From a virus, in the IMG/VR virus record IMGVR_UViG_3300017917_000396, positions 1 through 24,518 of that record: DNA of 24,518 nt; one strand, 5' to 3'. Under the pieces are notes generated by a model that saw only the letters and a program-made list of their open reading frames with translations, was not told the origin of the DNA and made no database searches. A program made the position numbers and the translations under genes. Shown piece after piece: positions 8,438-15,337 of the stretch (positions are counted from its first letter, which is position 1; each line of letters begins with the position of its first letter).

Positions 8438-8499
8438 TGTTCTCCGTTTGTGGCCGGTTAGCCGTGATTCATGCCCGTGACGTGGGCGAACCGCTGTTG
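8438..8499 (-). promoter_or_regulatory. Structured 5' leader of gp43 (candidate translational operator, with tiny uORF)
   Basis: The mRNA leader is richer in G+C than its surroundings. An outer 5-bp pairing CGGUU (8493-8489) with AACCG (8459-8455) encloses an inner hairpin GCCC-ACGUCAC-GGGC (8487-8473). A competing small hairpin CGG-CUAA-CCG uses the 3' arm of the outer stem. Between them lies a 4-codon upstream ORF (AUG AAU CAC GGC UAA, 8472-8458). In T4 and RB69, gp43 binds a hairpin just before its own start and blocks translation, so an equivalent operator here is plausible. The T4 operator sequence itself is not present. Confidence 0.4.
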
Positions 8500-8539
8500 A
8501 TTATAACAGTAATTATAGTGTTTTGCCTACGGTGGTCAA
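8500..8539 (-). promoter_or_regulatory. Sigma70-like promoter(s) for gp43
   Basis: Minus strand: TTGACC (8539-8534), a 16-base spacer, TATAAT (8517-8512). A second TATAAT follows at 8505-8500, with AGGCAA 17 bases upstream (8528-8523), so there are either two overlapping promoters or one with a duplicated -10. The element lies across the last codons of dsbA and would allow gp43 to be transcribed independently of the upstream gene. Confidence 0.7.
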
Positions 8540-8773
8540 AATTGTTTCCAACAATTCATGATCCTGTTGTTCACGACCAAATTCAGCCTTGTGTGCTAGT
8601 TTGATAGCTTTCTTAAGAATAGCAGGTTTGATTTCCATTTCTTCTGCTACTGCTTTGATAGTGTCGTTCAAGCCACCTGTGAGTGTTTCGATTTCGTGCA
8701 TGACCTGCATGCCTTCGTTGACGATTTGAGTGAGTTTGATTTGTTGTTCGTTTGAAAATACGCGATCTGACAT
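8513..8773 (-). CDS. dsbA: T4 DsbA-like double-stranded DNA-binding protein
   Basis: An 86-residue, mostly helical protein, very close in size to T4 DsbA (89 residues). The pattern in GLNDTIKAVAEEMEIKPA followed by a basic helix (KKAIKLAHKAEFG) matches T4 DsbA, where a helix with NELIKDIRIRAKDELGVDG is followed by FNRLLALYHKDN and an acidic C-terminal helix. T4 DsbA binds dsDNA and can affect late promoter activity; it has nothing to do with the bacterial disulfide oxidase of the same name. The gene has its own strong promoter and an AGGAG ribosome binding site 6 bases before ATG. It is placed directly upstream of gp43. Confidence 0.72.
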   Translation of the reverse strand: MSDRVFSNEQQIKLTQIVNEGMQVMHEIETLTGGLNDTIKAVAEEMEIKPAILKKAIKLAHKAEFGREQQDHELLETILTTVGKTL

Positions 8774-8799
8774 TGTGTTCTCCTGTTAGTAATAGATTA

Positions 8800-8827
8800 A
8801 TTATACAGTGATTTTTACAATTTGCAA
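8800..8827 (-). promoter_or_regulatory. Sigma70-like promoter for dsbA
   Basis: Minus strand: TTGCAA (8827-8822), a 16-base AT-rich spacer, TATAAT (8805-8800), predicted start near 8793, leader about 20 bases including AGGAG. The -35 matches the gp45 promoter exactly. It marks the beginning of the replication block after the long upstream operon. Confidence 0.78.
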
Positions 8828-8856
8828 GTATTTTGGTAAGGTGCTCACTTTTTAGT

Positions 8857-8912
8857 TTCCGGGTAGCGAATCCGTATTCCTAAGCCCAGCAGCCGGGCAT
8901 TCGGTCCTAAGG
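8857..8912 (-). other. GC-rich structured intergenic element
   Basis: In the 146-base gap between the GIY-YIG fusion gene and dsbA, a G+C-rich patch stands out from AT-rich flanks. Read on the minus strand it has CGAAT next to GCCC, a 7-base loop, then GGGC, and after a 12-base bulge ATTCG, giving about 9 pairs. The heptamer CTTAGGA occurs twice, 27 bases apart. There is no U-run after the stem, so it is not a standard intrinsic terminator. It could be an mRNA 3'-end element of the long operon or a protein binding site. Confidence 0.3.
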
Positions 8913-8919
8913 CCAAATT

Positions 8920-9975
8920 CTATTTGCGTCCGATCACCATGAATCGACGATAGCGTGTTTCTGGATCTTGGAGCTGTTTGGTTCCTGCGTACAACACTTG
9001 ATCCAGAGGAAACTTTGCCAGAATGTCTTCTGGGCTTTCGAACTGATTGCCAGGATCGCGATCTCGTGCCTGCATTGCAACCAAGGTACCGTCAGGTATG
9101 TGTCGGAACCAATCTGTTCCATCCATGTCAGTGAGGCTGGTATTGATCACCACACCTGCATTGCCCAGTTGTCTGTAGTCTAGATCATTGGCATCTTTGT
9201 ACATGTGCTCCACATTAGTGGCACCAATATGATCGTGCATACTCTCACTTTGATCCAGCATGTCTTGATTGGTTTCTACATTGATAATGTTTGTGTACTT
9301 GATCATAGGCAACAAGTTCATGTACAAACTCATATTGCCATACCAACAACCAAGAATGTAAACAGTGCCCACTGCAGGAGCTATCTTTGCCAGTTCTGTT
9401 AGCAACCATACTTTACTCACAATCAGGTCTCTTGTAAAACTGCCTTGTAAACTATAACCACTGCTTTCTGTGATTGGCCTAGCAGGTGGTATGCGTGTGG
9501 CACTGGGTCGTTGTGAATTGTATTCACGATTGCACATTGGATTGATTGCAGATACAATACGTGTTTCGATGTTGCTTAATTCTTGTTTAAATGTTGAGCT
9601 TCCGGGATTGGGTCGCGGATAAAATCTCAGTGTGATATCTTTCAAATCATCCAGTCCATAGCCTTGTTGAGCAAACTTGTCAGCAAAGGTCTTCCAGTTG
9701 GCCATCTGTTTTGCACTGCTACACTGATCTAAAAGTTTTTGAATGTGTTTGTTCCAGCGTTCTGTGAAGTTGTCTGCAGCAGCGATACCCACATAGAAAT
9801 ATCCCCAGTCTGGATGATGCCAAACATAGATACCACTTTGTCTAGTTTCTGCTGGACGATCTCTGCGCAGTTGTATGCTCAAGCCACCTTGCGGTCTTGC
9901 TTGTACTGCTTTGAATATGTCATAGAAGTTGTATCTAACACTACGACCTAGACGTTCAACTTCGCTGAGTCTCAT
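8920..9975 (-). CDS. GIY-YIG nuclease-like domain fused to SAM methyltransferase-like domain
   Basis: A 351-residue two-domain protein. The N-terminal domain has the complete GIY-YIG pattern: GIYVW (48-52), YFYVGIA (59-65) as the YIG strand, R73 in TERWNKH as the catalytic Arg, and E137 in NIETRI with N149 in PMCNREYN as the metal-ligand Glu and downstream Asn. The C-terminal domain (about 185-351) looks like a class I methyltransferase: TVYILGCWYGNMSLYM (204-219) as motif I, VETNQDM (233-239) as the acidic motif II, and VVINTSLTDMDG (275-286) near motif IV. It could cut and methylate DNA, or pair recognition with modification. Its start MRLSEVERLG is a weak match to the capsid-targeting pattern of its upstream neighbours. 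The ATG overlaps the preceding stop. It is last in the long operon. Substrate unknown. Confidence 0.75.
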   Translation of the reverse strand: MRLSEVERLGRSVRYNFYDIFKAVQARPQGGLSIQLRRDRPAETRQSGIYVWHHPDWGYFYVGIAAADNFTERWNKHIQKLLDQCSSAKQMANWKTFADKFAQQGYGLDDLKDITLRFYPRPNPGSSTFKQELSNIETRIVSAINPMCNREYNSQRPSATRIPPARPITESSGYSLQGSFTRDLIVSKVWLLTELAKIAPAVGTVYILGCWYGNMSLYMNLLPMIKYTNIINVETNQDMLDQSESMHDHIGATNVEHMYKDANDLDYRQLGNAGVVINTSLTDMDGTDWFRHIPDGTLVAMQARDRDPGNQFESPEDILAKFPLDQVLYAGTKQLQDPETRYRRFMVIGRK

Positions 9976-10112
9976 ACTTCGCTGTAGGGGTTGATCGGGC
10001 GATCTGTGCCATCGGATTCTGGCAATACTGGATAACGATCTTGACTGGCCAACTCAGGGTCGTTCCATACGTTGCGATTGTTCAAGATCTGTTGACGTTG
10101 TTGTTCAGTCAC
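9972..10112 (-). CDS. Small unknown protein, GTG start
   Basis: I place the start at GTG (10112-10110), giving 46 residues beginning MTEQQRQQILNNRNVWNDPE. A strong AAGGAGG ribosome binding site lies 8 bases upstream, while an ATG further upstream (10160) would overlap the preceding gene by 56 bases and has no such site. The stop overlaps the next ATG. The protein is polar, rich in Gln, Asn and Pro, with no recognisable domain. It is probably a real operon member of unknown role. Confidence 0.6.
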   Translation of the reverse strand: MTEQQRQQILNNRNVWNDPELASQDRYPVLPESDGTDRPINPYSEV

Positions 10113-10512
10113 GTATAGGTCCTCCTTCGACCCAGGCATCACAGGTGCGTTTGGCCGCACATTTGAATTTTAAAAATTTGCAGTAGCCTAGAGTACCAGC
10201 GTCAATGGTGTCATGTGGATCAGATCCAGGTTCACTTCCAATACCTTTGGCAATACAGTCTTGCATTTTTGTTGTTTCATCAAAGGCTGCACAGTTGCCG
10301 CAACGTGCTGATTTGGCATCGTCAGGATCAGTCATGTTCCACTCATCGGCTTTGGCCTGCCAAAATTCTTCGTTGGGTGCGTTGGGATCCAAGGGGCCAT
10401 AGCCATATTCGTCTATGGCTTTTTGACGATTTTTTAAGTTGAGATCAATGCTTTGTGTTGCTGGCGGACAACCACTTTCTAGTGCCTCCAACATGTTGAT
10501 CAAATCTCTCAT
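10105..10512 (-). CDS. Cysteine-rich putative metal/iron-sulfur protein
   Basis: A 135-residue protein with six cysteines in the C-terminal half: C71-x2-C74-x11-C86-x24-C111-x6-C118-x5-C124, in the contexts RCGNCAAF, DCIAKG, GYCKFLKFKC and RTCDAWVEGGPI. The C-x2-C, C, G-Y-C order resembles small high-potential iron-sulfur-type proteins but could also bind zinc. Residues 28-60 (around NRQKAIDEYGYGPLDPNAP) form a conserved-looking linker. The N-terminus MRDLINMLEALESG may be a short capsid-targeting peptide with cleavage after MLE. The ATG overlaps the stop of a 39-codon gene. Function unknown. Confidence 0.65.
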   Translation of the reverse strand: MRDLINMLEALESGCPPATQSIDLNLKNRQKAIDEYGYGPLDPNAPNEEFWQAKADEWNMTDPDDAKSARCGNCAAFDETTKMQDCIAKGIGSEPGSDPHDTIDAGTLGYCKFLKFKCAAKRTCDAWVEGGPIRD

Positions 10513-10628
10513 AACAATCCTTCTGCCTTTAGTTGAGCTCTGTATAAGTTTTTAGCTTCAGTAAATGTTGCTGCAATTATTTCAATCACTCGATCTGAGT
10601 TTGGTAATCCAAATTTGTATGTTCTCAT
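10509..10628 (-). CDS. 39-residue unknown protein
   Basis: A short ORF starting MRTYKFGLPNSDRVIEIIAA and ending RAQLKAEGLL. It exactly fills the gap between two real genes: its ATG is 1 base after the preceding TAA and its TGA overlaps the next ATG (ATGA). The GGAAAA at the end of the upstream gene may serve as ribosome binding site. The central part (EIIAATFTEAKNLYRAQL) is a helix of the kind seen in very small phage proteins. No function is known to me. Confidence 0.6.
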   Translation of the reverse strand: MRTYKFGLPNSDRVIEIIAATFTEAKNLYRAQLKAEGLL

Positions 10629-10629
10629 T

Positions 10630-11286
10630 TTATTTTCCAGCCTTGGCTAGGGCTGCTCCTTTGTTGAAACTGGGTGACCATGGACTCATTCCATCTACGC
10701 CACCGCGTGCCTTGCTCCAATTGTATCCTGCTCTATGACCTGAACAGTCTTTGGTACATTCACTGCCTAAAAAAGTCAATTCATCTAGTTGTTGTTCGTA
10801 TAGATCAGGATCAAAATCATCTGCTGAAATAAAATATGTAGTACCATCACGATGTTGTAATTGTACAGCATCATCTTCTGATTCTACTTGTGCAATGCTC
10901 CAACCCATGCTGTTTAGCACCGATTCAATCTGTGGTTGCTTGTCTGTGGCATTCCACCAACGATTGGCCAAAATCAACAATTGATCTGGAACATCATCGT
11001 CACGCTCGGGACGGCTGGGTGCAAATTCGTTTACTTTTGTTGCCACATTCTTGGCTTTGCCACGACGTTCTGGATTAGGATCTTCTCTGCGTTTTTTGGC
11101 CGCTGCACTTGCACGACCTTTTTTGCCTAAGGCATGTGCTTTTGATTGTGGCAAACACTTGGGCTTGCCTTCCGACTCGCTTCCTCTGGCACAGTCGCCA
11201 CGAATCTTGCCGTCAGGTCCAAAGCGAACCCATTTTTCTTTGAACCACTTGCGTAGGTCTTCAGAGATAAATTCACTGGCTCTCAT
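10630..11286 (-). CDS. Probable capsid-targeted protein with two Cys/basic modules (DUF5872-like N-terminal part)
   Basis: A 218-residue protein. MRASEFISE resembles the T4 internal-protein targeting peptide (MKTYQEFIAE), with gp21-type cleavage expected after ISE. Residues 11-80 form a basic module with WVRFGPDGKIRGDC, C32 and C44, a PKCLP turn, then an Arg/Lys-rich tail ending NPERRGKAKN; I recognise this as the DUF5872-type phage module. The middle (100-165) is acidic and helical. The C-terminus has a second module, ECTKDCSGHRAGYNWSKARG (176-195) followed by PSFNKGAALAKAGK. Both modules look suited to DNA or metal binding. The start and stop overlap or abut neighbours. Confidence 0.7.
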   Translation of the reverse strand: MRASEFISEDLRKWFKEKWVRFGPDGKIRGDCARGSESEGKPKCLPQSKAHALGKKGRASAAAKKRREDPNPERRGKAKNVATKVNEFAPSRPERDDDVPDQLLILANRWWNATDKQPQIESVLNSMGWSIAQVESEDDAVQLQHRDGTTYFISADDFDPDLYEQQLDELTFLGSECTKDCSGHRAGYNWSKARGGVDGMSPWSPSFNKGAALAKAGK

Positions 11287-11759
11287 TTTTTGCTTTTGTT
11301 GCCCCAGTTGGCAGCACCTTTTTTACGACACTGTACCAGTGCACCTGATGCATAAGCACTGGGCCATACTTTGTATCTTGACTTGACTTTGCGATAGCAA
11401 GCGTCTTGTTCTTCGTGCAGTTCAGCTTCTTCATACATGCCCGTGCGTTGCAACTGGCCATCTTTGTCCAATGTATAACCCACTTGAATCAACTGTTTGA
11501 TTTTTTGCTTGACTAATTCTTCATTGCCTTGACTCATGGCATCTTCAATTTCGCCAGCAATGATTCTGGCGTTGCGATCGTCTTGATTTTCTTCATGAAC
11601 CTGTTGGCTACCTTTGAGCAAAGACCAATGCTTGGCCATCCACTCGTCCGGAGTCATCTTGTAGCGACTGTAAAATGCCACTGGTTGCAAATTTTTATAA
11701 TCTTGATATTGTATAGCAAGATCGCCCATGCGACTTTCAAATAAATCATTCAGTATCAT
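11283..11759 (-). CDS. Probable capsid-targeted protein with C-terminal Cys/Arg module
   Basis: A 158-residue protein beginning MILNDLFESRM, similar to the N-terminus of T4 Alt (MELITELFDED), so it may carry an Alt-type capsid-targeting peptide cut after LFE. Residues about 20-115 are helical and acidic (RIIAGEIEDAMSQGNEELVK). A second possible cleavage site (LHEE) precedes the basic C-terminal module ACYRKVKSRYKVWPSAYASG and ALVQCRKKGAANWGNKSKK, which has two Cys and many Arg/Lys. This module recurs in aquatic T4-like phages; I know no established function. ATG overlaps the stop of the 811-residue gene. Confidence 0.7.
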   Translation of the reverse strand: MILNDLFESRMGDLAIQYQDYKNLQPVAFYSRYKMTPDEWMAKHWSLLKGSQQVHEENQDDRNARIIAGEIEDAMSQGNEELVKQKIKQLIQVGYTLDKDGQLQRTGMYEEAELHEEQDACYRKVKSRYKVWPSAYASGALVQCRKKGAANWGNKSKK

Positions 11760-14191
11760 TCTTTGAATCCTTTTAGCTTGGCTTCACGTTGTTTGTCTAA
11801 CCAGCGTTGTTTGACTTCAGCACGTGTTTCTGGATCCAACGTCTTGTCGTTGAGCAATTTAAACAAGTGTTGTTCAACTTCTTCCCAGTGTTTTTGATTC
11901 AACAGAGGACCATAACCTGCACGGCCTTCTTTGACTTCTTTCTTTTCAGGTTGTTGTGGTTTGGGTTGTGGAAAGTGTGCTGGTGGCTTGCCAAAAATTT
12001 CACCAAAGTCCTTGAACAACTGTTTCATGATATCATCATCCTTTGGCTGTTGTTCAGTTTCACGCATGACTTTGCGAATGTGTACTTCACCGCCTAGTTT
12101 TTTCTGCATTTCTTGAGCATCTTGTTCCACACGCTTGAGGTCTTTTAATTTGTAGAACGCAACTTCACGACCATTGTGCGTGAGCATGTACACTGGTTCT
12201 TGCTGATACATGGGTTGACCACTGCGGTCTAGTTGTGATTCTTCTGTGTATTCTTTGTCACCGTAGTGTGCTTCGTAGCCGCGATTCCAGTCACGATGTT
12301 CTTGTGTGCCTGCTGGATAAGGATTTCTTTTGGCTCTAGCATAGTGTCCTTCTCTAGCGCCATTGACATAGGCCTCACTGTGATCTTTGGCTTGTTGACC
12401 TTCCATGTGTTGACGACGACTGAACACTGCTTTCTTTCTTGCTAGATAAGATTCAAGTTTGTCCACTAATTTTTGATAGTAGGACAAAGTGTCATTGTAG
12501 TCTTGGTCAGTTTGCGGCAACGGATAATCTAATTCTAAATCTGCTGCAAGTCCTCTTTCAATACCGCCAGGTTTGCGTTGAGCACGATCAGTGAGTTGCT
12601 CAATTTTTTGTTTGAGTCTGAGAATTTGATCCAGTTTGTTGCGACGACTTTGTGCCTGTGCCAGAGTAATGGGTTCATTCACTGGCAGTGTTGCAGACGG
12701 CGCTGGTTGTGGTTCTGTTGGTTGTGCTTGTTGTGCTTGTTGTTGAGCTATGGCCTTGCGAGCTTGCATCAATTGATATTGATTTTTGGCAGCCAATGCT
12801 TCACCAACTGGACGTTCTACACTTCGAGTTTCTAAATCATCTGGGTACTTGTCTTCTTCACTGGCATCAATGATACGATTGGCCACAACTTGATAGTTGT
12901 TGTAGCTACCTGGTTTGTTTGGGGCACGTCCCACTAACTTTCCGCCGCGACTTACTGTGACTATTCGTTTGACAGGATCGTATTCTACTGTGTAGCCTTG
13001 AACAACCATTTTGCTTGGAATGCTACGACCTTCGTCTTCGGCAACTTTTTGTAGTCGTTGTGGAAAGTCAAGCACGTTGTCAGCTCTTTCAACATCATCA
13101 GTTGATGCTGGTTCTGCTGTGCGTTCTGTATCACTGGCTCCAGGAAATAGGTCAATGACTTTTGGAATCTCAGCCGGAATCTCAGATGGTTTTCCAACTG
13201 TGGGCGCTGGAGGAATGTTTGGTTGTACTGGTTTGATCTTGGCACCGCCAGCCATCTTGGACATGGCAGACATAGCGGCCTTGCTGGCCTTTTCAGCATC
13301 AATTTCAGCTTTGCTTCTACGTTTGCGTTTGGGCTTGGCCAACACAGTGGCTGGCTGTCCGCCTACTGTGGCTGGTGTTGCTGTGGGAATGCCTGCCGGA
13401 GGCAATGCTGCGGTCCAGTCTGGCTTGGTATCTGCGGCACTAGGAGCTGTCCATGTACCTGTACCAGCAGTGGCAGTGGTATCGGCGTCGGCATCAGTTG
13501 CGGATGCTTTTTCTTTTTCTTTGGGTCTACGTTTGGCTATGTCAGCTAGTTTTTTGGCCAGTTCTGCATTTACTGTACGTAGCTGTTGTAGATTCTGTTG
13601 TAATTCATCTTTGTCTGAATCCAAACTGTCAATCTCTTGATCTTGTTGTTGATTGATTGCTGTTATACGTTTCAACAATTCATCTTGTTTTTTATTTGTG
13701 TCTTTGACTCTTTGAAATTCTCTTTGATCGGCATCCTGACTGTCAACAAAGTCAGCGGTCATGGCTTCTAAGTCACTGCCAGCAGATGGATACTTGGCAC
13801 GAGCCTGAGTTTTTAATCTTGCAAGTTTGGTATTTTTAAATTCTGGATTGGATTGTTTTTCAGAATTTTTTTTTTCAAAAAGTTTGCTTTGTGCCAACTC
13901 GTTTAAGAAACGTATGGTTTTGTTGTAGTCAGTTAAAACACCATAGACCAACTGAGCTTTGTCATTTTGAGTCTCAAGGGTGTTGTAGTAATCGGCCAGC
14001 ATGTCGACCCATTGCTCTGACAGTTTGTAAGATTTTCCACCTGGAAAATCAAACTGCACAGGTCTTGTTGGATTGGTGCTGTAGGCCTTGATCAAGTTGG
14101 CAAAATTTACTGTGCCATAATGCTTGGTAGATTCGTATCCAACTGGTTTACGAAAGTTAGGATCTTGTTCAAATAAATCTAAAGTAATCAT
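11756..14191 (-). CDS. Large probable capsid-targeted coiled-coil protein with an RMF-like module
   Basis: An 811-residue protein starting MITLDLFEQDP, an Alt-type targeting motif with cleavage expected after LFE. Residues 150-220 are a strong coiled coil. Residues 225-345 are an Ala/Pro/Thr-rich low-complexity linker with a basic patch (KPKRKRRSKAEIDAEKASKA, 286-305). Residues 395-440 form a small beta module (MVVQGYTVEYDPVKRIVTV). Another coiled-coil segment is near 510-590. Residues 607-640 match the ribosome modulation factor pattern A-x3-G-x7-G.. NPYP..H..W..G (AYVNGAREGHYARAKRNPYP, HRDWNRGYE). The C-terminal end is again charged and helical. It is one of the biggest candidate cargo proteins and could scaffold or bind DNA. 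The function is unproven. Confidence 0.7.
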   Translation of the reverse strand: MITLDLFEQDPNFRKPVGYESTKHYGTVNFANLIKAYSTNPTRPVQFDFPGGKSYKLSEQWVDMLADYYNTLETQNDKAQLVYGVLTDYNKTIRFLNELAQSKLFEKKNSEKQSNPEFKNTKLARLKTQARAKYPSAGSDLEAMTADFVDSQDADQREFQRVKDTNKKQDELLKRITAINQQQDQEIDSLDSDKDELQQNLQQLRTVNAELAKKLADIAKRRPKEKEKASATDADADTTATAGTGTWTAPSAADTKPDWTAALPPAGIPTATPATVGGQPATVLAKPKRKRRSKAEIDAEKASKAAMSAMSKMAGGAKIKPVQPNIPPAPTVGKPSEIPAEIPKVIDLFPGASDTERTAEPASTDDVERADNVLDFPQRLQKVAEDEGRSIPSKMVVQGYTVEYDPVKRIVTVSRGGKLVGRAPNKPGSYNNYQVVANRIIDASEEDKYPDDLETRSVERPVGEALAAKNQYQLMQARKAIAQQQAQQAQPTEPQPAPSATLPVNEPITLAQAQSRRNKLDQILRLKQKIEQLTDRAQRKPGGIERGLAADLELDYPLPQTDQDYNDTLSYYQKLVDKLESYLARKKAVFSRRQHMEGQQAKDHSEAYVNGAREGHYARAKRNPYPAGTQEHRDWNRGYEAHYGDKEYTEESQLDRSGQPMYQQEPVYMLTHNGREVAFYKLKDLKRVEQDAQEMQKKLGGEVHIRKVMRETEQQPKDDDIMKQLFKDFGEIFGKPPAHFPQPKPQQPEKKEVKEGRAGYGPLLNQKHWEEVEQHLFKLLNDKTLDPETRAEVKQRWLDKQREAKLKGFKE

Positions 14192-14895
14192 TATGCCTCG
14201 TCAATGTAGTCTGCTGATTGATCAGCTTTTTTCTGTCTAGAACAAAACATTTCAAAGGCCATTGTGGCTTCGTCGATGTTTTTAAAACGACTCTTAAGAC
14301 GTCGATTACCGTGACGAATCTCAAACCCTGTGTGCTCATTGCCGTGTATTTCACAGATGCGACCGTCTTCCATGGTCATGGTTTTGACAGGGCCTGTGGC
14401 GGATTCAGCGTAGGTAGGATTCTCAACTGGAATAGTTGGAGCTTGAATTGCTGGATCTTCTTCAGTGGGATCTTCTGTGACTTCGTCTTTGGCAACTAGG
14501 TCTCGATCTTTTTTGTCTTTTTTGCCAATGTCTCGATCTGCAGGCTTTTCACCAAGCTCATGATCAATTTTCTTTTCTAGCTTTTCTTCAACACTGGCTA
14601 GGTAATCTGTCAAGGACTTTTTGACTTTGTCCAAGAGCTTTTCTTCGTCAACCTTGGCTTCTTCAACAACTTCTTTGTCGGTTTCTTCTTCTTCGCCTAC
14701 CAACCAACCATCCATGGGATGATCCTGATATGGAGGCTTGCTGAGTGTAGGACTGATATCCTTGGGCTTGAACAATGCTGGCAATTGCTTGACAGACTTT
14801 TGTTCAGGATTAAGGCCAGACTTGACGGTGGTAGGAGTTATACGTCCCTCAAGTATAGCCAATCGTTCGATGATGTTGCGAATATCATTGCTCAT
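14191..14895 (-). CDS. Acidic probable internal head protein with conserved C-terminal domain
   Basis: A 234-residue, highly charged protein. The start MSNDIRNIIERLAILEGRI fits a helical targeting peptide with a gp21-type cleavage site after ILE. Residues 65-150 are dominated by Glu, Lys and Asp (a possible coiled coil with EKLLDKVKKSLTDYLASVEE). The C-terminal 55 residues are a compact domain: MEDGRICEIHGNEHTGFEIR (175-194 or so) then RRLKSRFKNIDEATMAFEMF, a module I have seen in other aquatic phage proteins but cannot name. Its stop overlaps the next ATG by 1 base, and its own ATG is 1 base after the Dps-like gene's stop. Confidence 0.65.
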   Translation of the reverse strand: MSNDIRNIIERLAILEGRITPTTVKSGLNPEQKSVKQLPALFKPKDISPTLSKPPYQDHPMDGWLVGEEEETDKEVVEEAKVDEEKLLDKVKKSLTDYLASVEEKLEKKIDHELGEKPADRDIGKKDKKDRDLVAKDEVTEDPTEEDPAIQAPTIPVENPTYAESATGPVKTMTMEDGRICEIHGNEHTGFEIRHGNRRLKSRFKNIDEATMAFEMFCSRQKKADQSADYIDEA

Positions 14896-14896
14896 T

Positions 14897-15337
14897 TTAT
14901 GCTCTTGCGTCCTTTAAAAAACTCTTTAGCTGCCACATGTATTTGCCGTGTGCGTCTTGACGTTCTGCCATAAAGTTGGCAATGTCTTCACGCTTTTCGG
15001 CCTGTGCGGCTTCGAACACCTGCATGACCAAGTCTTTCATGGTCTGTGTGTCTGCTAATAATTCTTCTAACATAAGACGAGCACGTGGCACTTTGAGCTG
15101 GCCAGGTACAATTGATAATTCATTGAAACGCTCAAAACTGCCAGGAGCATATTCTTCCAAGGTACGGATATATTCAGCAATCTTGTCCACAGCACCATAA
15201 GCGTCGCCGTAGATTTCAGCAAAAAATTCGTGTAGTTGAGCAAAGTCAGGACCTTCCACATTCCAATGGAACATCTGTGCTTTTAAATAATAAGCAAAAT
15301 TACTGGCCAACAACTGTTTTAATAAATCACTCAACAT
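14897..15337 (-). CDS. dps: Dps-like ferritin (DNA protection/iron storage)
   Basis: A 146-residue protein of Dps type. HWNVEGPDFAQLHEFF (24-39) gives the two histidines H24 and H36 of the ferroxidase motif, and VDKIAEYI (50-57) gives D51 and E55, matching Listeria Dps H31, H43, D58 and E62. The remaining ligand, Asp47 in Listeria, is replaced by Ala40 (E41 is next to it), so iron oxidation may be altered. Dps proteins form 12-mers that bind DNA and detoxify iron and peroxide. Found among probable capsid cargo, it could condense or protect phage DNA, or act early in the host. It has no MRxxEFI-type leader of its own. It overlaps the upstream gene by 11 bases. Confidence 0.87.
   Translation of the reverse strand: MLSDLLKQLLASNFAYYLKAQMFHWNVEGPDFAQLHEFFAEIYGDAYGAVDKIAEYIRTLEEYAPGSFERFNELSIVPGQLKVPRARLMLEELLADTQTMKDLVMQVFEAAQAEKREDIANFMAERQDAHGKYMWQLKSFLKDARA

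Noticed and set aside
8438-8499. PreQ1 riboswitch, given the deazaguanine genes
   Set aside because: The leader lacks the A-rich tail and the short CUA-containing stem-loop of preQ1-I/II aptamers, and it precedes the polymerase, not a deazaguanine gene.
8513-8773. Disulfide oxidoreductase DsbA
   Set aside because: The protein has no CxxC and only 86 residues; it is the unrelated T4 DNA-binding DsbA.
8857-8912. Possible tRNA gene in the GC-rich gap
   Set aside because: No 7-bp acceptor stem, no proper T-arm (GGTTCGANNCC) and no anticodon arm could be fitted on either strand.
13011-13640. Long plus-strand ORF (209 codons)
   Set aside because: It lies opposite the low-complexity Ala/Pro/Thr region of the 811-residue gene; its Ser/Ala/Val-rich composition is the antisense of that repeat-like coding sequence, and it has no start signals or neighbours on its strand.
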